Positions 1-6,968 of a stretch of DNA of 9,306 nucleotides are shown here, piece after piece. Positions within the stretch are counted from its first letter, which is position 1, and every line of letters starts with the position of its first letter. The DNA is from an uncultured Bacilli bacterium (lineage in GTDB: Bacteria > Bacillota_I > Bacilli_A > RF39 > UBA660): NCBI GenBank assembly GCA_947629195.1, contig CANRCS010000035.1, positions 1 through 9,306 on the forward strand, given 5' to 3'. Under the pieces are notes generated by a model that worked only from the letters and a program-made list of their open reading frames with translations, searched no databases and was not told the DNA's origin. Both the position numbers and the translations under genes were made by a program.

Positions 1-57
1 TAATTTATTAACTTCTTCTAAATCATCTATTTTTAATTCTCTAAATATTATATTCAT
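1..57 (-). CDS. N-terminus of a GNAT-like acetyltransferase (partial, runs off left edge)
   Basis: An ATG (complement of 55-57) opens a frame that stays open to the window edge and gives 19 residues: MNIIFRELKIDDLEEVNKL. The pattern 'I.xRELKxDDLEEVxxL' is the typical first beta strand and helix of GCN5-related N-acetyltransferases, which move an acetyl group from acetyl-CoA to an amine. The acetyl-CoA-binding motif lies outside the window, so substrate and family membership are unproven. An in-frame TGA sits directly before the ATG, so no longer start is possible. An AAAGGA lies 12 nt upstream, a rather long spacing. The gene begins 27 nt after the stop of the 237-aa gene, so it is probably third in the same small operon. 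Confidence 0.5.
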   Translation of the reverse strand, partial: MNIIFRELKIDDLEEVNKL

Positions 58-84
58 TCAATTTATCATTCCTTTAAATCTTCA

Positions 85-798
85 CTATTTAATTTTATTT
101 ATTCTAAATTTTATTCCATATTCTTTATTCAAATTATAAACTTCTAAAAGTTGAACAAATTTACTTTTATTTCTATATTTACACGTTTTAATATAATTGT
201 TTACTTTTTTATTATTAGTTGGAAACATCATAAGTCCAGATAAAAAACTAATATCATCTACGGTAATTAATCTAGAATATAAATACACATTTCCTTTGTA
301 CATAGGGTTACTAAGTGATATATCGATTACTTTATATGTATTTTGTGTTATCATATCTTTAAGTTCTATAAAACCATCATAATCCTTTTTTAATATTTTG
401 AAAAAAGATACAAAGGACTTATTCATTGCTTCTAACATTTTTATTTTATCTTCATTTTTAAATTTATTCTTACTTATATATTCTTCTATTACACAATTCA
501 TATTTGGATGACTTTTATAAATTGTTATATCATTAAATATATTAAGTTCGAATTCATTACTTAAATCAAAATCAAAAGTGAATAAATCATAATTGTTATT
601 TGTTTCTTTAAGCAAGTTATTAGTTATCTTATTTAGTTCATAATTTAGATCAAATTTATTATCTAAAATATATTTTTCCATGCTGTTTAGAACTTCTCCA
701 TGAATTTTACGACATTTATAATATTGCTTTATATGTGGCAAATTTTTAATATGAAACATCCTAAAATTATTTACATCATTTAAATTTTTTTTATCCAT
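85..798 (-). CDS. Uncharacterised 237-aa protein with a beta-rich C-terminal segment
   Basis: I do not recognise a named family. The ATG start is supported by AAGGAG four bases upstream (803-808). There is no signal peptide or membrane segment, so it is predicted cytosolic. Residues 1-135 look mainly helical and rich in Asn/Lys/Asp, with a K-rich start containing Cys29. Residues about 141-193 look like a small beta barrel: a 'DGFIELKDMITQNTYKVIDISLS' type stretch, then 'YSRLI..DDISFLSGLMMFP'. This resembles segments I associate with SEC-C-type and other uncharacterised Firmicutes proteins, but that is memory of a pattern, not a search. It ends with a basic, short helical tail. It lies 24 nt after the UPF0158 gene with no terminator between, so the two are probably co-transcribed. 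Function unknown. Confidence 0.8.
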   Translation of the reverse strand: MDKKNLNDVNNFRMFHIKNLPHIKQYYKCRKIHGEVLNSMEKYILDNKFDLNYELNKITNNLLKETNNNYDLFTFDFDLSNEFELNIFNDITIYKSHPNMNCVIEEYISKNKFKNEDKIKMLEAMNKSFVSFFKILKKDYDGFIELKDMITQNTYKVIDISLSNPMYKGNVYLYSRLITVDDISFLSGLMMFPTNNKKVNNYIKTCKYRNKSKFVQLLEVYNLNKEYGIKFRINKIK

Positions 799-822
799 AA
801 TACTCCTTATTTTTCTTTTATA

Positions 823-1221
823 TTAAATAAATTCTATTTTATTTCTATTACACCATTCTATAGTTATATCCTTATATCTTTTATCTCTAAATTTGTACCA
901 GTCATCAATAATATCATAATTTATACATGTGTCCTTAAATCGTCTAAATGCTCCACTACCACTTATAGAAATATATAACTGATTATATAATCTTTCATCT
1001 TCAACTGTTTCAATAAATTCTTTCATCATAGTATATTCATCTATATAATATTTTGTTGGTAAACTAATATATTCATCATATATATCTTCATTATCATTTA
1101 TATCTGTATATTCACCAAAATAAGTTATTTCATATGTTTTAGGATTAAAGTAAGCAGTATTATCTATTCCAGCATTAACAAATTCTAATGCATCGATTAC
1201 ATCATCTAATTTTACTTTCAT
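823..1221 (-). CDS. UPF0158 family protein
   Basis: A 132-residue acidic, cytosolic protein of the uncharacterised UPF0158 family (Pfam PF03682). The N-terminus MKVKLDDVIDALEF matches the family's usual opening 'vkl.dii.AleF'. The clearest hallmark is 'GSGAFRRFKDT' followed by 'DDWYKFRDKRYKDITIEWC', the conserved 'G.GAFRRFKD...W..F....l...eW' block near the C-terminus. Length is normal. No biochemical role is established for the family. An ATG two codons further upstream (1225-1227) is possible, but the only ribosome binding site (TAGGAT) sits 6 nt from the ATG used here and only 0-2 nt from the earlier one. It is the first gene after a good promoter and heads a small operon with the 237-aa gene. 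Confidence 0.88.
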   Translation of the reverse strand: MKVKLDDVIDALEFVNAGIDNTAYFNPKTYEITYFGEYTDINDNEDIYDEYISLPTKYYIDEYTMMKEFIETVEDERLYNQLYISISGSGAFRRFKDTCINYDIIDDWYKFRDKRYKDITIEWCNRNKIEFI

Positions 1222-1227
1222 AAACAT

Positions 1228-1232
1228 ATCCT
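1228..1232 (-). promoter_or_regulatory. Ribosome binding site deciding the UPF0158 start
   Basis: The minus strand reads AGGAT here. It leaves 6 nt to the ATG at 1219-1221, a normal spacing, but directly abuts the alternative ATG at 1225-1227. It therefore favours the shorter protein beginning MKVKL. Confidence 0.55.
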
Positions 1233-1292
1233 ATTAATTATAAAATCCGGTGTTAGTTCTATAAAATATTTAACTAATTCTTTTTCATTTAC

Positions 1293-1321
1293 ACTATATC
1301 ATAAAAAACAGATTATAACAA
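1293..1321 (-). promoter_or_regulatory. Sigma-A-like promoter for the UPF0158 operon
   Basis: On the minus strand there is a -35 box TTGTTA (1316-1321), a 17-nt spacer and a -10 box TATAGT (1293-1298). Matches to TTGACA/TATAAT are 4/6 and 5/6. Expected transcription start is near 1286, giving a leader of about 65 nt. It lies just downstream of the truA terminator, which supports a fresh transcription unit. Nothing else recognisable is in the leader. Confidence 0.6.
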
Positions 1322-1341
1322 TAGATATTGTATACAGCAGA

Positions 1342-1371
1342 AAAGATGATAAAACTTTTTTCATCATCTTT
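1342..1371 (-). terminator. Hairpin terminator after truA
   Basis: The inverted repeat AAAGATGAT (1342-1350) / ATCATCTTT (1363-1371) begins 3 nt past the truA stop. The stem can be extended inward by A-T pairs with one bulge. On the minus strand the stem ends in TTTT and then CTGCT, so the U-tract is short and termination may be weak. Position between truA and the next promoter supports the call. Confidence 0.6.
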
Positions 1372-1373
1372 AA

Positions 1374-2117
1374 TTAATAAAATACATTTCTTAAATATAA
1401 TCCTTCAGGATTAGCAGTTGGGCAAGCACTTTTTCTGTCTTTTTTTTCTATAATAGGAATTATATCTTCGGCTTTTAATTTTCCTTCTCCTACTTTTATT
1501 AATGTTCCTATCATATTTCTTACCATATATCTTAAGAAACCAGTACCAACAAATAATATTGTTATTTTATTTGTATTTTTAATATCTCTAATTAAATTAG
1601 TTTGAGTAATTGTTCTAACATAATTTTCTTTTTCATCCTGTGTACAAACAAATGATGTAAAATCATGTTCACCTTCAAAATATTTTAAAGCTCTTTCCAT
1701 TTCTACAACATCTAATGGTTTATTATATTGGTATACATAATTTCTTTCTAGTGGATCATATTCCCCTACATTGATTAAATACATATATTCTTTTGCTTGT
1801 ACATTATATCTAGCATGAAATGTATCACTAACTTCTTCTACTGTTTTAACATGAATATCATCTGGTAAATATGTATTTAATGCCATTTTCAATTTATTTT
1901 CATCTATTTCTACATCTAAATCAAAATGTGCTTTTTGATTTAGAGCATGAACTCCTTTGTCAGTTCTTCCTGATGCTTGTATTTCAACTTTTTTATTATT
2001 ATTAATCTTCTTTAAAGCCTTTTCCATTTCACCTTGTATAGTTCTTAATTTAGGTTGTTTTTGATAACCATTAAAATTAGAACCATCATAAGAAAATGTA
2101 ATTAAAAATCTTTTCAC
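1374..2117 (-). CDS. truA: tRNA pseudouridine(38-40) synthase TruA
   Basis: Isomerises uridine to pseudouridine at positions 38-40 in the anticodon stem-loop of tRNAs; cytosolic. The 247-residue length is typical. Family signatures in order: 'FSYDGSNFNGYQ' (8-19); the catalytic loop 'ASGRTDKGVHA' (48-58) with catalytic Asp53; 'FHARYNVQAKEY' (100-111); 'HDFTSF' (151-156); 'GFLRYMVRNMIG' (193-204); and the C-terminal 'PTANPEGLYL' (233-242). All key residues are present, so it should be active. It starts with GTG, preceded by a strong AGGAGGT six bases upstream that overlaps the ecfT stop codon, implying translational coupling. It is the last gene of the ECF operon. The ecfA1-ecfA2-ecfT-truA order is conserved in Firmicutes, usually near ribosomal protein genes, which are not seen here. 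Confidence 0.98.
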   Translation of the reverse strand: MKRFLITFSYDGSNFNGYQKQPKLRTIQGEMEKALKKINNNKKVEIQASGRTDKGVHALNQKAHFDLDVEIDENKLKMALNTYLPDDIHVKTVEEVSDTFHARYNVQAKEYMYLINVGEYDPLERNYVYQYNKPLDVVEMERALKYFEGEHDFTSFVCTQDEKENYVRTITQTNLIRDIKNTNKITILFVGTGFLRYMVRNMIGTLIKVGEGKLKAEDIIPIIEKKDRKSACPTANPEGLYLRNVFY

Positions 2118-2123
2118 AAATAT

Positions 2124-2130
2124 ACCTCCT
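2124..2130 (-). promoter_or_regulatory. Strong ribosome binding site for GTG-initiated truA
   Basis: The minus strand reads AGGAGGT with a 6-nt spacing to the GTG start. Its first bases lie within the TAG stop of ecfT (2129-2131), so ribosomes finishing ecfT end on the truA initiation site. It confirms the unusual start codon. Confidence 0.8.
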
Positions 2131-2926
2131 ATATGAAGAAATCAAATATAAAGTTATCTATTATAGAACCTTGATTTAATACTTCTTTAGTTATGAATAC
2201 TGCTAAAATAAGTAAGTGAAGTAAAACTATAAAAGTATCTTTAAATCCCCAAAATTTTGTTCTATAACTTGTTCTTTTATTATAAACAGTATACATCCTA
2301 AGTTCCATTGCACGTTCCAAGTCTTTAGATTTCATATTTGCAAGTCTAAATAATGGACCTAACATAGAGAAAAATGCAAATATTTTTCTTTCAAATTTTG
2401 AATTAACAAAATCAATACCTCTACTTGCTTGTGTTTTTATTATTCTTTGTCCTTGTTCAAATAATATTGGAATATATCTAATTGCCATTGTAAGTTTTAG
2501 GGCAACTTTACTTGTTGGAATTCCAAGTAATTTTAAAGGAGCTAGAACTTTTTGAAATCCATAAGTTATTTCAGTAGGTGTCGATGTAAATGTCAAAATA
2601 GATGTATATAATATTATTAATACTATTTTTAAAACAATAAATAATATAAATATTGCCCATACATTAAATAGTAAGGTCACTACTAAAACAATTAGTATAA
2701 GGAATGACAGATTAGATACACCCTTAAAATATAAACTAAATGGTACATTACTTCTAAGCATCATTATAAGACATACTATAATCATAAGTAACATAACAGT
2801 AATATTATTTGTAATTAATAACGTAATTATAAATATAAGTGTCGATAACATTTTAGCAAATGGATCCATATCATGCATTTTTGATTTAACAGGAAAATAT
2901 CTACTTAATAATATATTATTATACAT
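2129..2926 (-). CDS. ecfT: ECF transporter transmembrane component EcfT
   Basis: Membrane scaffold of energy-coupling-factor importers, linking the EcfA ATPases to exchangeable S-components. At 265 residues it has normal length. It starts with 'RYFPVKSKMHDMDPFAK' (9-25), the usual pre-membrane 'S..H.lDP..K' motif. Hydrophobic segments follow at about 26-57, 72-113 and 232-247, with the cytosolic helical coupling region between. 'TSTPTEITYGFQKVLAPLK' (114-132) is the family's conserved P-rich stretch. Coupling helix 1 carries 'TQASRG' (165-170). Coupling helix 2 carries 'AMELRMY' (206-212), where the Gly after Arg in the usual Ala-Arg-Gly pattern is replaced by Met. The start overlaps the ecfA2 end by 8 nt, and AAGGAG lies 10 nt upstream. 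No S-component gene is adjacent, as in group II systems. Confidence 0.95.
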   Translation of the reverse strand: MYNNILLSRYFPVKSKMHDMDPFAKMLSTLIFIITLLITNNITVMLLMIIVCLIMMLRSNVPFSLYFKGVSNLSFLILIVLVVTLLFNVWAIFILFIVLKIVLIILYTSILTFTSTPTEITYGFQKVLAPLKLLGIPTSKVALKLTMAIRYIPILFEQGQRIIKTQASRGIDFVNSKFERKIFAFFSMLGPLFRLANMKSKDLERAMELRMYTVYNKRTSYRTKFWGFKDTFIVLLHLLILAVFITKEVLNQGSIIDNFIFDFFI

Positions 2927-3767
2927 TTTGATAAATCTCCTTTATTAAATCATTTACATCATCAATGTTTCCCACTACTTTTCCTGTTTTTAATTCCATT
3001 TTATGGATAAATTCTACAATTTGTGGAACTTTAACACCGTGTTCTGTTAAATATTCAATATTTCTAAATACATCATATTTATTTCCTTCTGCTAAAATTT
3101 TACCATTAGATAAAATAATTACATTATCAACAAACTTATATAAAGTATCAACATCATGGCTAACAACTATTATTGTTTTACCATATTTATTTTTTAGTAG
3201 TTTAATTAACTTTATTAACATTTCTTTACTAGTAGTATCTAACCCATTAGTAGGTTCATCAAAGATTATTACTTCTGGATTAAATGCAAGAACTGAAGCA
3301 ATCGCAACTCTTCTTTTTTCTCCACCACTAAGTTTAAATGGGTCTCTATTTAAGAAACTTTCATCTAGACCAACCATCTTTAAAGCATCAATTGTTCTTT
3401 TTTCTATTTGGTCTACTTTATATTTAAAATATTTCATACCAAACTCTATTTCTTTTCTTACTGTCTTTTGAAAAAATTGTTCTTCGGGATTTTGAAATAC
3501 TACTCCTATATCAAATCTTAGTTTATTTGAGTTTACAATTCTTATATTTTTCCTAAGATTGTGTTTACCAACATGAATAATACCTTTAGTAGGTAGTATA
3601 AGACCATTAATCATTTCAATCATAGTAGATTTACCACTACCACTTGGTCCTATAATTGCATTAATTTTTTTTGATTTTATTGTAGTTGATACATCCTTTA
3701 AGGCATCTACTTGCAGTGGAGTACCATAAAGATATGAGAAACTAACATTTTCAAATACTATTTCCAT
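2919..3767 (-). CDS. ecfA2: ECF transporter ATP-binding protein EcfA2
   Basis: ABC ATPase subunit that pairs with EcfA1 to power uptake through EcfT and S-components; cytosolic face of the membrane. All motifs are canonical: A-loop region 'FSYLYGTPLQ' (10-19), Walker A GPSGSGKST (40-48), Q-loop with Gln92 in 'VFQNPEEQFF' (90-99), signature LSGGEKRRVA (146-155), Walker B VIIFDEP with Glu171, D-loop GLD (175-177), and switch His204 in 'VVSHD'. The opening 'MEIVFENVSFSYLYGTPL..DAL.DVS' is typical of EcfA2 rather than EcfA1. At 282 residues it includes the usual C-terminal EcfA extension. Its start overlaps the ecfA1 end by 10 nt, with a GGTGG ribosome binding site inside ecfA1, and its end overlaps ecfT by 8 nt, so the three are translated as a coupled block. 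Confidence 0.96.
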   Translation of the reverse strand: MEIVFENVSFSYLYGTPLQVDALKDVSTTIKSKKINAIIGPSGSGKSTMIEMINGLILPTKGIIHVGKHNLRKNIRIVNSNKLRFDIGVVFQNPEEQFFQKTVRKEIEFGMKYFKYKVDQIEKRTIDALKMVGLDESFLNRDPFKLSGGEKRRVAIASVLAFNPEVIIFDEPTNGLDTTSKEMLIKLIKLLKNKYGKTIIVVSHDVDTLYKFVDNVIILSNGKILAEGNKYDVFRNIEYLTEHGVKVPQIVEFIHKMELKTGKVVGNIDDVNDLIKEIYQNV

Positions 3768-4567
3768 AATTTATCCACCATCTTATCCATGTCTAATTCT
3801 ATATCGTCTATTAGCCCATATAATTTTAGACGAGAGGCTAAATCAACAATGAAAGGTAAATCTAGTCCCAATTTTTTCATAGCTCTTTCTTCTTCTAATA
3901 CAGCTTTTACAGGGCCATCTATACCAATTTGTCCTTTATATAATCCAACTATTCTATCACAATATATAGTTTCTTCTATATCACTTGTGAAATTTAAAAT
4001 AGTAGTATTAGTATCCTTATGATATTTTTTTAACATTTTCATAATTTCAGTTTTATCATAAGGGTCAATCATAGATAGTGCTTCATCTAAGATTAAGATC
4101 TTAGGCTTTAAAACTAGTGCTGAAGCTAGGGCAACTTTTTGCATTTGTCCTCCACTAAGTCTATGTGGTTCAATATCAAGTAAATCGGTAATTTTAAGTC
4201 TTTTTGCAACTTCTGTAACGAGTTTGTGTATTTCTTCTTTTGGAATTTGTAAATTTTCAAGAGTAAATGCTATCTCATCTTTTACAGTTTCTGCAACAAA
4301 TTGTATTTCTGGATTATCAAATACCACACCAATTAGTTTTCTAATTTCTCTTATATTTTTTCTATTCAACACCATGTCGTCAATTTTAATTGTTTCATGG
4401 TTATTAAGAAGTCCAATTATTAGTTTAACTAATGTAGTTTTACCTGCACCATTCGCACCTAATATAGATACCCAATCTCCTTCTTCAATTGTCAAATTAA
4501 AATTTTCATATAATAAGTCTTTATTATAACCAAAATTCAAATTTTCGATTTTTATAATTTCTGACAT
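3758..4567 (-). CDS. ecfA1: ECF transporter ATP-binding protein EcfA1 with degenerate Q-loop and H-loop
   Basis: Partner ATPase of EcfA2 in the energy-coupling-factor importer. Seen: A-loop region 'FGYNKDLLYENFN', Walker A GANGAGKTT (37-45), signature LSGGQMQKVA (137-146), Walker B ILILDEA with Glu162, and D-loop 'SMIDP' (165-169). The order upstream of ecfA2 and the 'SMIDP' pattern identify EcfA1. Two key residues are changed. The Q-loop, normally VFQNP, reads VFDNP with Asp84 (codon at 4316-4318). The switch histidine, normally THD, is Ser195 in 'FTSDIEE' (codon at 3983-3985). Walker A and catalytic Glu remain, so ATP binding is expected, but hydrolysis at this site may be impaired (inference). 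The 269-residue length is normal. Its ribosome binding region is a modest GGGGAT between the upstream dehydrogenase stop and the ATG, 13 nt apart. Confidence 0.95.
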   Translation of the reverse strand: MSEIIKIENLNFGYNKDLLYENFNLTIEEGDWVSILGANGAGKTTLVKLIIGLLNNHETIKIDDMVLNRKNIREIRKLIGVVFDNPEIQFVAETVKDEIAFTLENLQIPKEEIHKLVTEVAKRLKITDLLDIEPHRLSGGQMQKVALASALVLKPKILILDEALSMIDPYDKTEIMKMLKKYHKDTNTTILNFTSDIEETIYCDRIVGLYKGQIGIDGPVKAVLEEERAMKKLGLDLPFIVDLASRLKLYGLIDDIELDMDKMVDKLWK

Positions 4568-4580
4568 ATTATCATCCCCA

Positions 4581-5333
4581 CTAACTTTTTTTTCGACATT
4601 GATTATTATACACTATTTTTGATAATAATGCATCTGGTAATATTTTACTAAAAAATCTTGAAAATTTCATCATAGTACCAGGGACTATTACTAATTTATT
4701 TTTAAGCATCTTATCAATAGCATATTTAGATACATATTCACTTGTAAGTGGTTTAAATGAGAAACTTACATTTGCGACATCATTAAATTCTGTATTAACT
4801 GGTCCTGGACATAATACACTAATATTAACATTAGATTTCATATATTTTAATTCTGAATGAATTGCTTCTGTTAATCTAAAAACATAACTTTTAGATGAAT
4901 AATATGTTGCCATTAATGGACCAGGTGAGAATGCAGCAGAAGATGCTACATTTAGAATATGTCCTCTATCTTTTTTAATCATATCACTTAAAAATAATTT
5001 AGTTAAAATATGTACTGATTTAATATTTAAATCTATCATTTGTAATTCTTTTTTTATATCTGTTTCATTAAATTTTCCAAAATCACCAAATCCAGCATTA
5101 TTAATTAATATATCAATACTATCTTTTTTAACCATATCATATAATTTGAAACAATTGTCTTCAATAGATAAATCTAATGGTATTACTTTAACGTTTGTTT
5201 TTAACTCATTTTTTAACTCTTTTAATCTTTCTTTTCTTCTAGCAACCAATATTAAATCATAACCTAATTCAGATAAATATTTAGCGATATCTTTTCCAAT
5301 ACCGCTACTTGCTCCTGTGATTAACGCTTTCAT
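4581..5333 (-). CDS. Classical short-chain dehydrogenase/reductase (SDR, DltE/COG0300-like)
   Basis: NAD(P)H-dependent oxidoreductase of 250 residues, the classical SDR length. Seen: cofactor motif TGASSGIG (6-13), 'VARRKERL' (30-37) whose Arg after the second strand suggests NADP(H), NNAG (78-81), structural Asn103, catalytic Ser132 in 'NVASSAAF', and the Tyr144-x3-Lys148 pair in 'YYSSK', followed by 'PGPV' (176-179). The catalytic tetrad is complete. It resembles the DltE/YqjQ-type group by its C-terminal 'FSRFFSKILPDALLSKI' amphipathic stretch; the substrate cannot be read from sequence. The start lies 2 nt after the stop of the upstream 499-aa gene with a GTAGG ribosome binding site in that gene's end, and ecfA1 follows after 13 nt, so it is inside the ECF operon. 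No functional link to ECF transport is evident. Confidence 0.93.
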   Translation of the reverse strand: MKALITGASSGIGKDIAKYLSELGYDLILVARRKERLKELKNELKTNVKVIPLDLSIEDNCFKLYDMVKKDSIDILINNAGFGDFGKFNETDIKKELQMIDLNIKSVHILTKLFLSDMIKKDRGHILNVASSAAFSPGPLMATYYSSKSYVFRLTEAIHSELKYMKSNVNISVLCPGPVNTEFNDVANVSFSFKPLTSEYVSKYAIDKMLKNKLVIVPGTMMKFSRFFSKILPDALLSKIVYNNQCRKKS

Positions 5334-5335
5334 AA

Positions 5336-6835
5336 TTACCTACTCAAACTAAGAATTGCCATCGCAAGCATACCACCAAATGCACCAATTACAAAAGCCA
5401 CTATAAATGAACTAATATATCCATTAATATTTGGATTTTTCTTTACAAATTGAACTCCTTTAGTGTTTTCGTTTTCTATTTCTTCAGGATGTTTACCAAT
5501 ACCATATAAATCTCTTATTATTCTTTTTTGTGCTTCATCCGCACTTAAATATTCTTCTTTAGATACACCATATTCTTCTAATTGTTCTATCGTTTTTGCA
5601 TCCGTATTAGTATCCGCACTAAAACTTATATTAGAAACATCATCACTATTTTCTTCCAATCTATTAAGTTCAACATTATTTTCACTATTAACATCTAAAT
5701 CATATACTTTTCCTTTACCATCTGTTATCATACCAGTTCTAACATCAATTTTCATGTCATTATACCCTTCTTCCTTCATCGCATCTATACCAATATTTGT
5801 TTGATCATCCAAAATATTTGTATCTACATTATTTATATTTTTAAATTCCCCACTTATAATCATATCATCTTTTATCTCTTTAGAAATATCATCTGCCTTT
5901 ATAATTCCACTACTAGGAAGATTTGATATTCCATTTTTAATTTTTTCAATTCTTTCCTGTGGAGTAATATTTCCTACAATTTCTGCAAACGTCAGATTAT
6001 TTTCATCATTAAACTTAACATATTGTACTCCATCTTTTTTAACATAATCTACTTCTTTTAAATTTAATTCTTCTTCTACCTTTTCTATTTCTTCTTTTTG
6101 CTTAATAGAATTAATATATTCAAATGATATTCCACTAGTACTTACTAATAATTCTTTTTCTTCATCAGTAAGTCCTAATTTATCAATATCTTCTTTAGAT
6201 AATCTCTTAATATATGAATTTACTTCATTTATTAAATAATCTTCTCTATATAAATTACCTAATTTATTAAATATTTCATTTAAATTTCCTTTATATAATA
6301 AATCAAAATTATCTTTTAATAACTCTTTTGTTTTTACAATATATTTGTACTCATCTTCATTCATTGGATATATATTAAGATTTAAATCTTCACAAATATC
6401 CCTATATAACATCTCATTAGTACCTATAAAAGCTAAATTACCAACTATATTAGGATTATTAGCTATAAAATTAATTTTAACTAAATCTTCTACTTTTTTA
6501 GAATTAATATTAAAGTTTTCAAAATCTATCTTCCTACTATCTACTGTTAATGAATATTGATATTCTAAGACAACATTAATAAGTATTCTTAATACTGTAC
6601 TTTTAATTTCTTCTGTATTAATAATTGAATTACTTCCAATATAATCATATATACAATTTTTAACAATACTATCAACCTTATATAAATCTGGAATAATATT
6701 ACTATTAGAATTTCTATATTCATCTATAATATTTTTAGTATTATCATCTACATATGGTTTTAACTTAATATCAAATTCATTTAATACATCATTAACAAAA
6801 GATTCAATTTCAGTTTGTGCTTGTTCTATATCCAT
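5336..6835 (-). CDS. Uncharacterised tail-anchored 499-aa protein, first gene of the ECF operon
   Basis: I do not recognise a family. There is no signal peptide. Residues 1-240 are predicted helical and soluble. Residues about 245-265 form a charged helix (KQKEEIEKVEEELNL). Residues about 265-460 are acidic, Asn/Asp-rich and probably partly disordered, with a weakly echoed motif: 'DYVKKDGVQYVKF' near 265-277 and 'KGVQFVKKNPN' near 460-470. The last 27 residues (473-499) begin 'YISSFIVAFVIGAFGGMLAM' and are a single membrane helix with a G-x3-G pattern, ending almost at the C-terminus. The likely topology is a large cytosolic domain held to the membrane by a tail anchor. The ATG has only a weak GGA-type ribosome binding site. 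The gene is 2 nt from the SDR gene and divergent from the DUF4143 ATPase. Function unknown; a membrane scaffold or adaptor is only a guess. Confidence 0.85.
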   Translation of the reverse strand: MDIEQAQTEIESFVNDVLNEFDIKLKPYVDDNTKNIIDEYRNSNSNIIPDLYKVDSIVKNCIYDYIGSNSIINTEEIKSTVLRILINVVLEYQYSLTVDSRKIDFENFNINSKKVEDLVKINFIANNPNIVGNLAFIGTNEMLYRDICEDLNLNIYPMNEDEYKYIVKTKELLKDNFDLLYKGNLNEIFNKLGNLYREDYLINEVNSYIKRLSKEDIDKLGLTDEEKELLVSTSGISFEYINSIKQKEEIEKVEEELNLKEVDYVKKDGVQYVKFNDENNLTFAEIVGNITPQERIEKIKNGISNLPSSGIIKADDISKEIKDDMIISGEFKNINNVDTNILDDQTNIGIDAMKEEGYNDMKIDVRTGMITDGKGKVYDLDVNSENNVELNRLEENSDDVSNISFSADTNTDAKTIEQLEEYGVSKEEYLSADEAQKRIIRDLYGIGKHPEEIENENTKGVQFVKKNPNINGYISSFIVAFVIGAFGGMLAMAILSLSR

Positions 6836-6858
6836 ATATACACATCCATTCTAATATA

Positions 6859-6887
6859 ATAATACCATATACTAAAAATTAATTCCA
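6859..6887 (-). promoter_or_regulatory. Candidate extended -10 promoter for the six-gene ECF operon
   Basis: On the minus strand TGG-TATTAT (6859-6867) is an extended -10 element with a 5/6 match to TATAAT. The -35 at 17 nt spacing, TGGAAT (6882-6887), is poor (3/6). Expected start is near 6852, leaving a leader of only about 17 nt. In such A+T-rich DNA chance matches are common, so this rests mainly on its position. Confidence 0.35.
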
Positions 6888-6893
6888 TAATTT

Positions 6894-6909
6894 AATTGTA
6901 AGAACAATT
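6894..6909. repeat. Short inverted repeat between the divergent promoters
   Basis: AATTGT-aaga-ACAATT, 6-bp arms with a 4-nt spacer, about midway between the two candidate -35 boxes. It could be an operator serving both directions, but it is short and A+T-rich and may be chance. Confidence 0.25.
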
Positions 6910-6925
6910 TAATAGAAAGAAGAAG

Positions 6926-6954
6926 TTGCTATTAAAAAGTAAATGTGTTAAAAT
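6926..6954 (+). promoter_or_regulatory. Extended -10 promoter for the DUF4143 ATPase gene
   Basis: The -35 box TTGCTA (6926-6931), a 17-nt spacer and the -10 box TAAAAT (6949-6954), preceded by TGT (6946-6948), make a good extended -10 promoter. The expected start is near 6961, which places the 16-bp palindrome at about +9 to +24. An alternative -10, TATATT at 6955-6960 with TTAAAA 17 nt upstream, is weaker. Confidence 0.5.
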
Positions 6955-6968
6955 TATATTGAGCAGAA

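Noticed and set aside
1228..1373. Possible riboswitch or small RNA between truA and the UPF0158 gene
   Set aside because: The 146-bp gap is accounted for by a terminator, a promoter and a short A+T-rich leader. No conserved riboswitch structure or second terminator is visible.
2965..3471. A 168-codon plus-strand reading frame opposite ecfA2
   Set aside because: It is the antisense shadow of a strongly conserved ABC ATPase gene and shows no family motif. The other plus-strand frames opposite ecfA1, the 499-aa gene and the 237-aa gene were rejected for the same reason.
5336..6835. Idea that the tail-anchored protein is an ECF S-component
   Set aside because: S-components are small proteins of about 180-220 residues with around six membrane helices. 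This one has 499 residues and a single helix.
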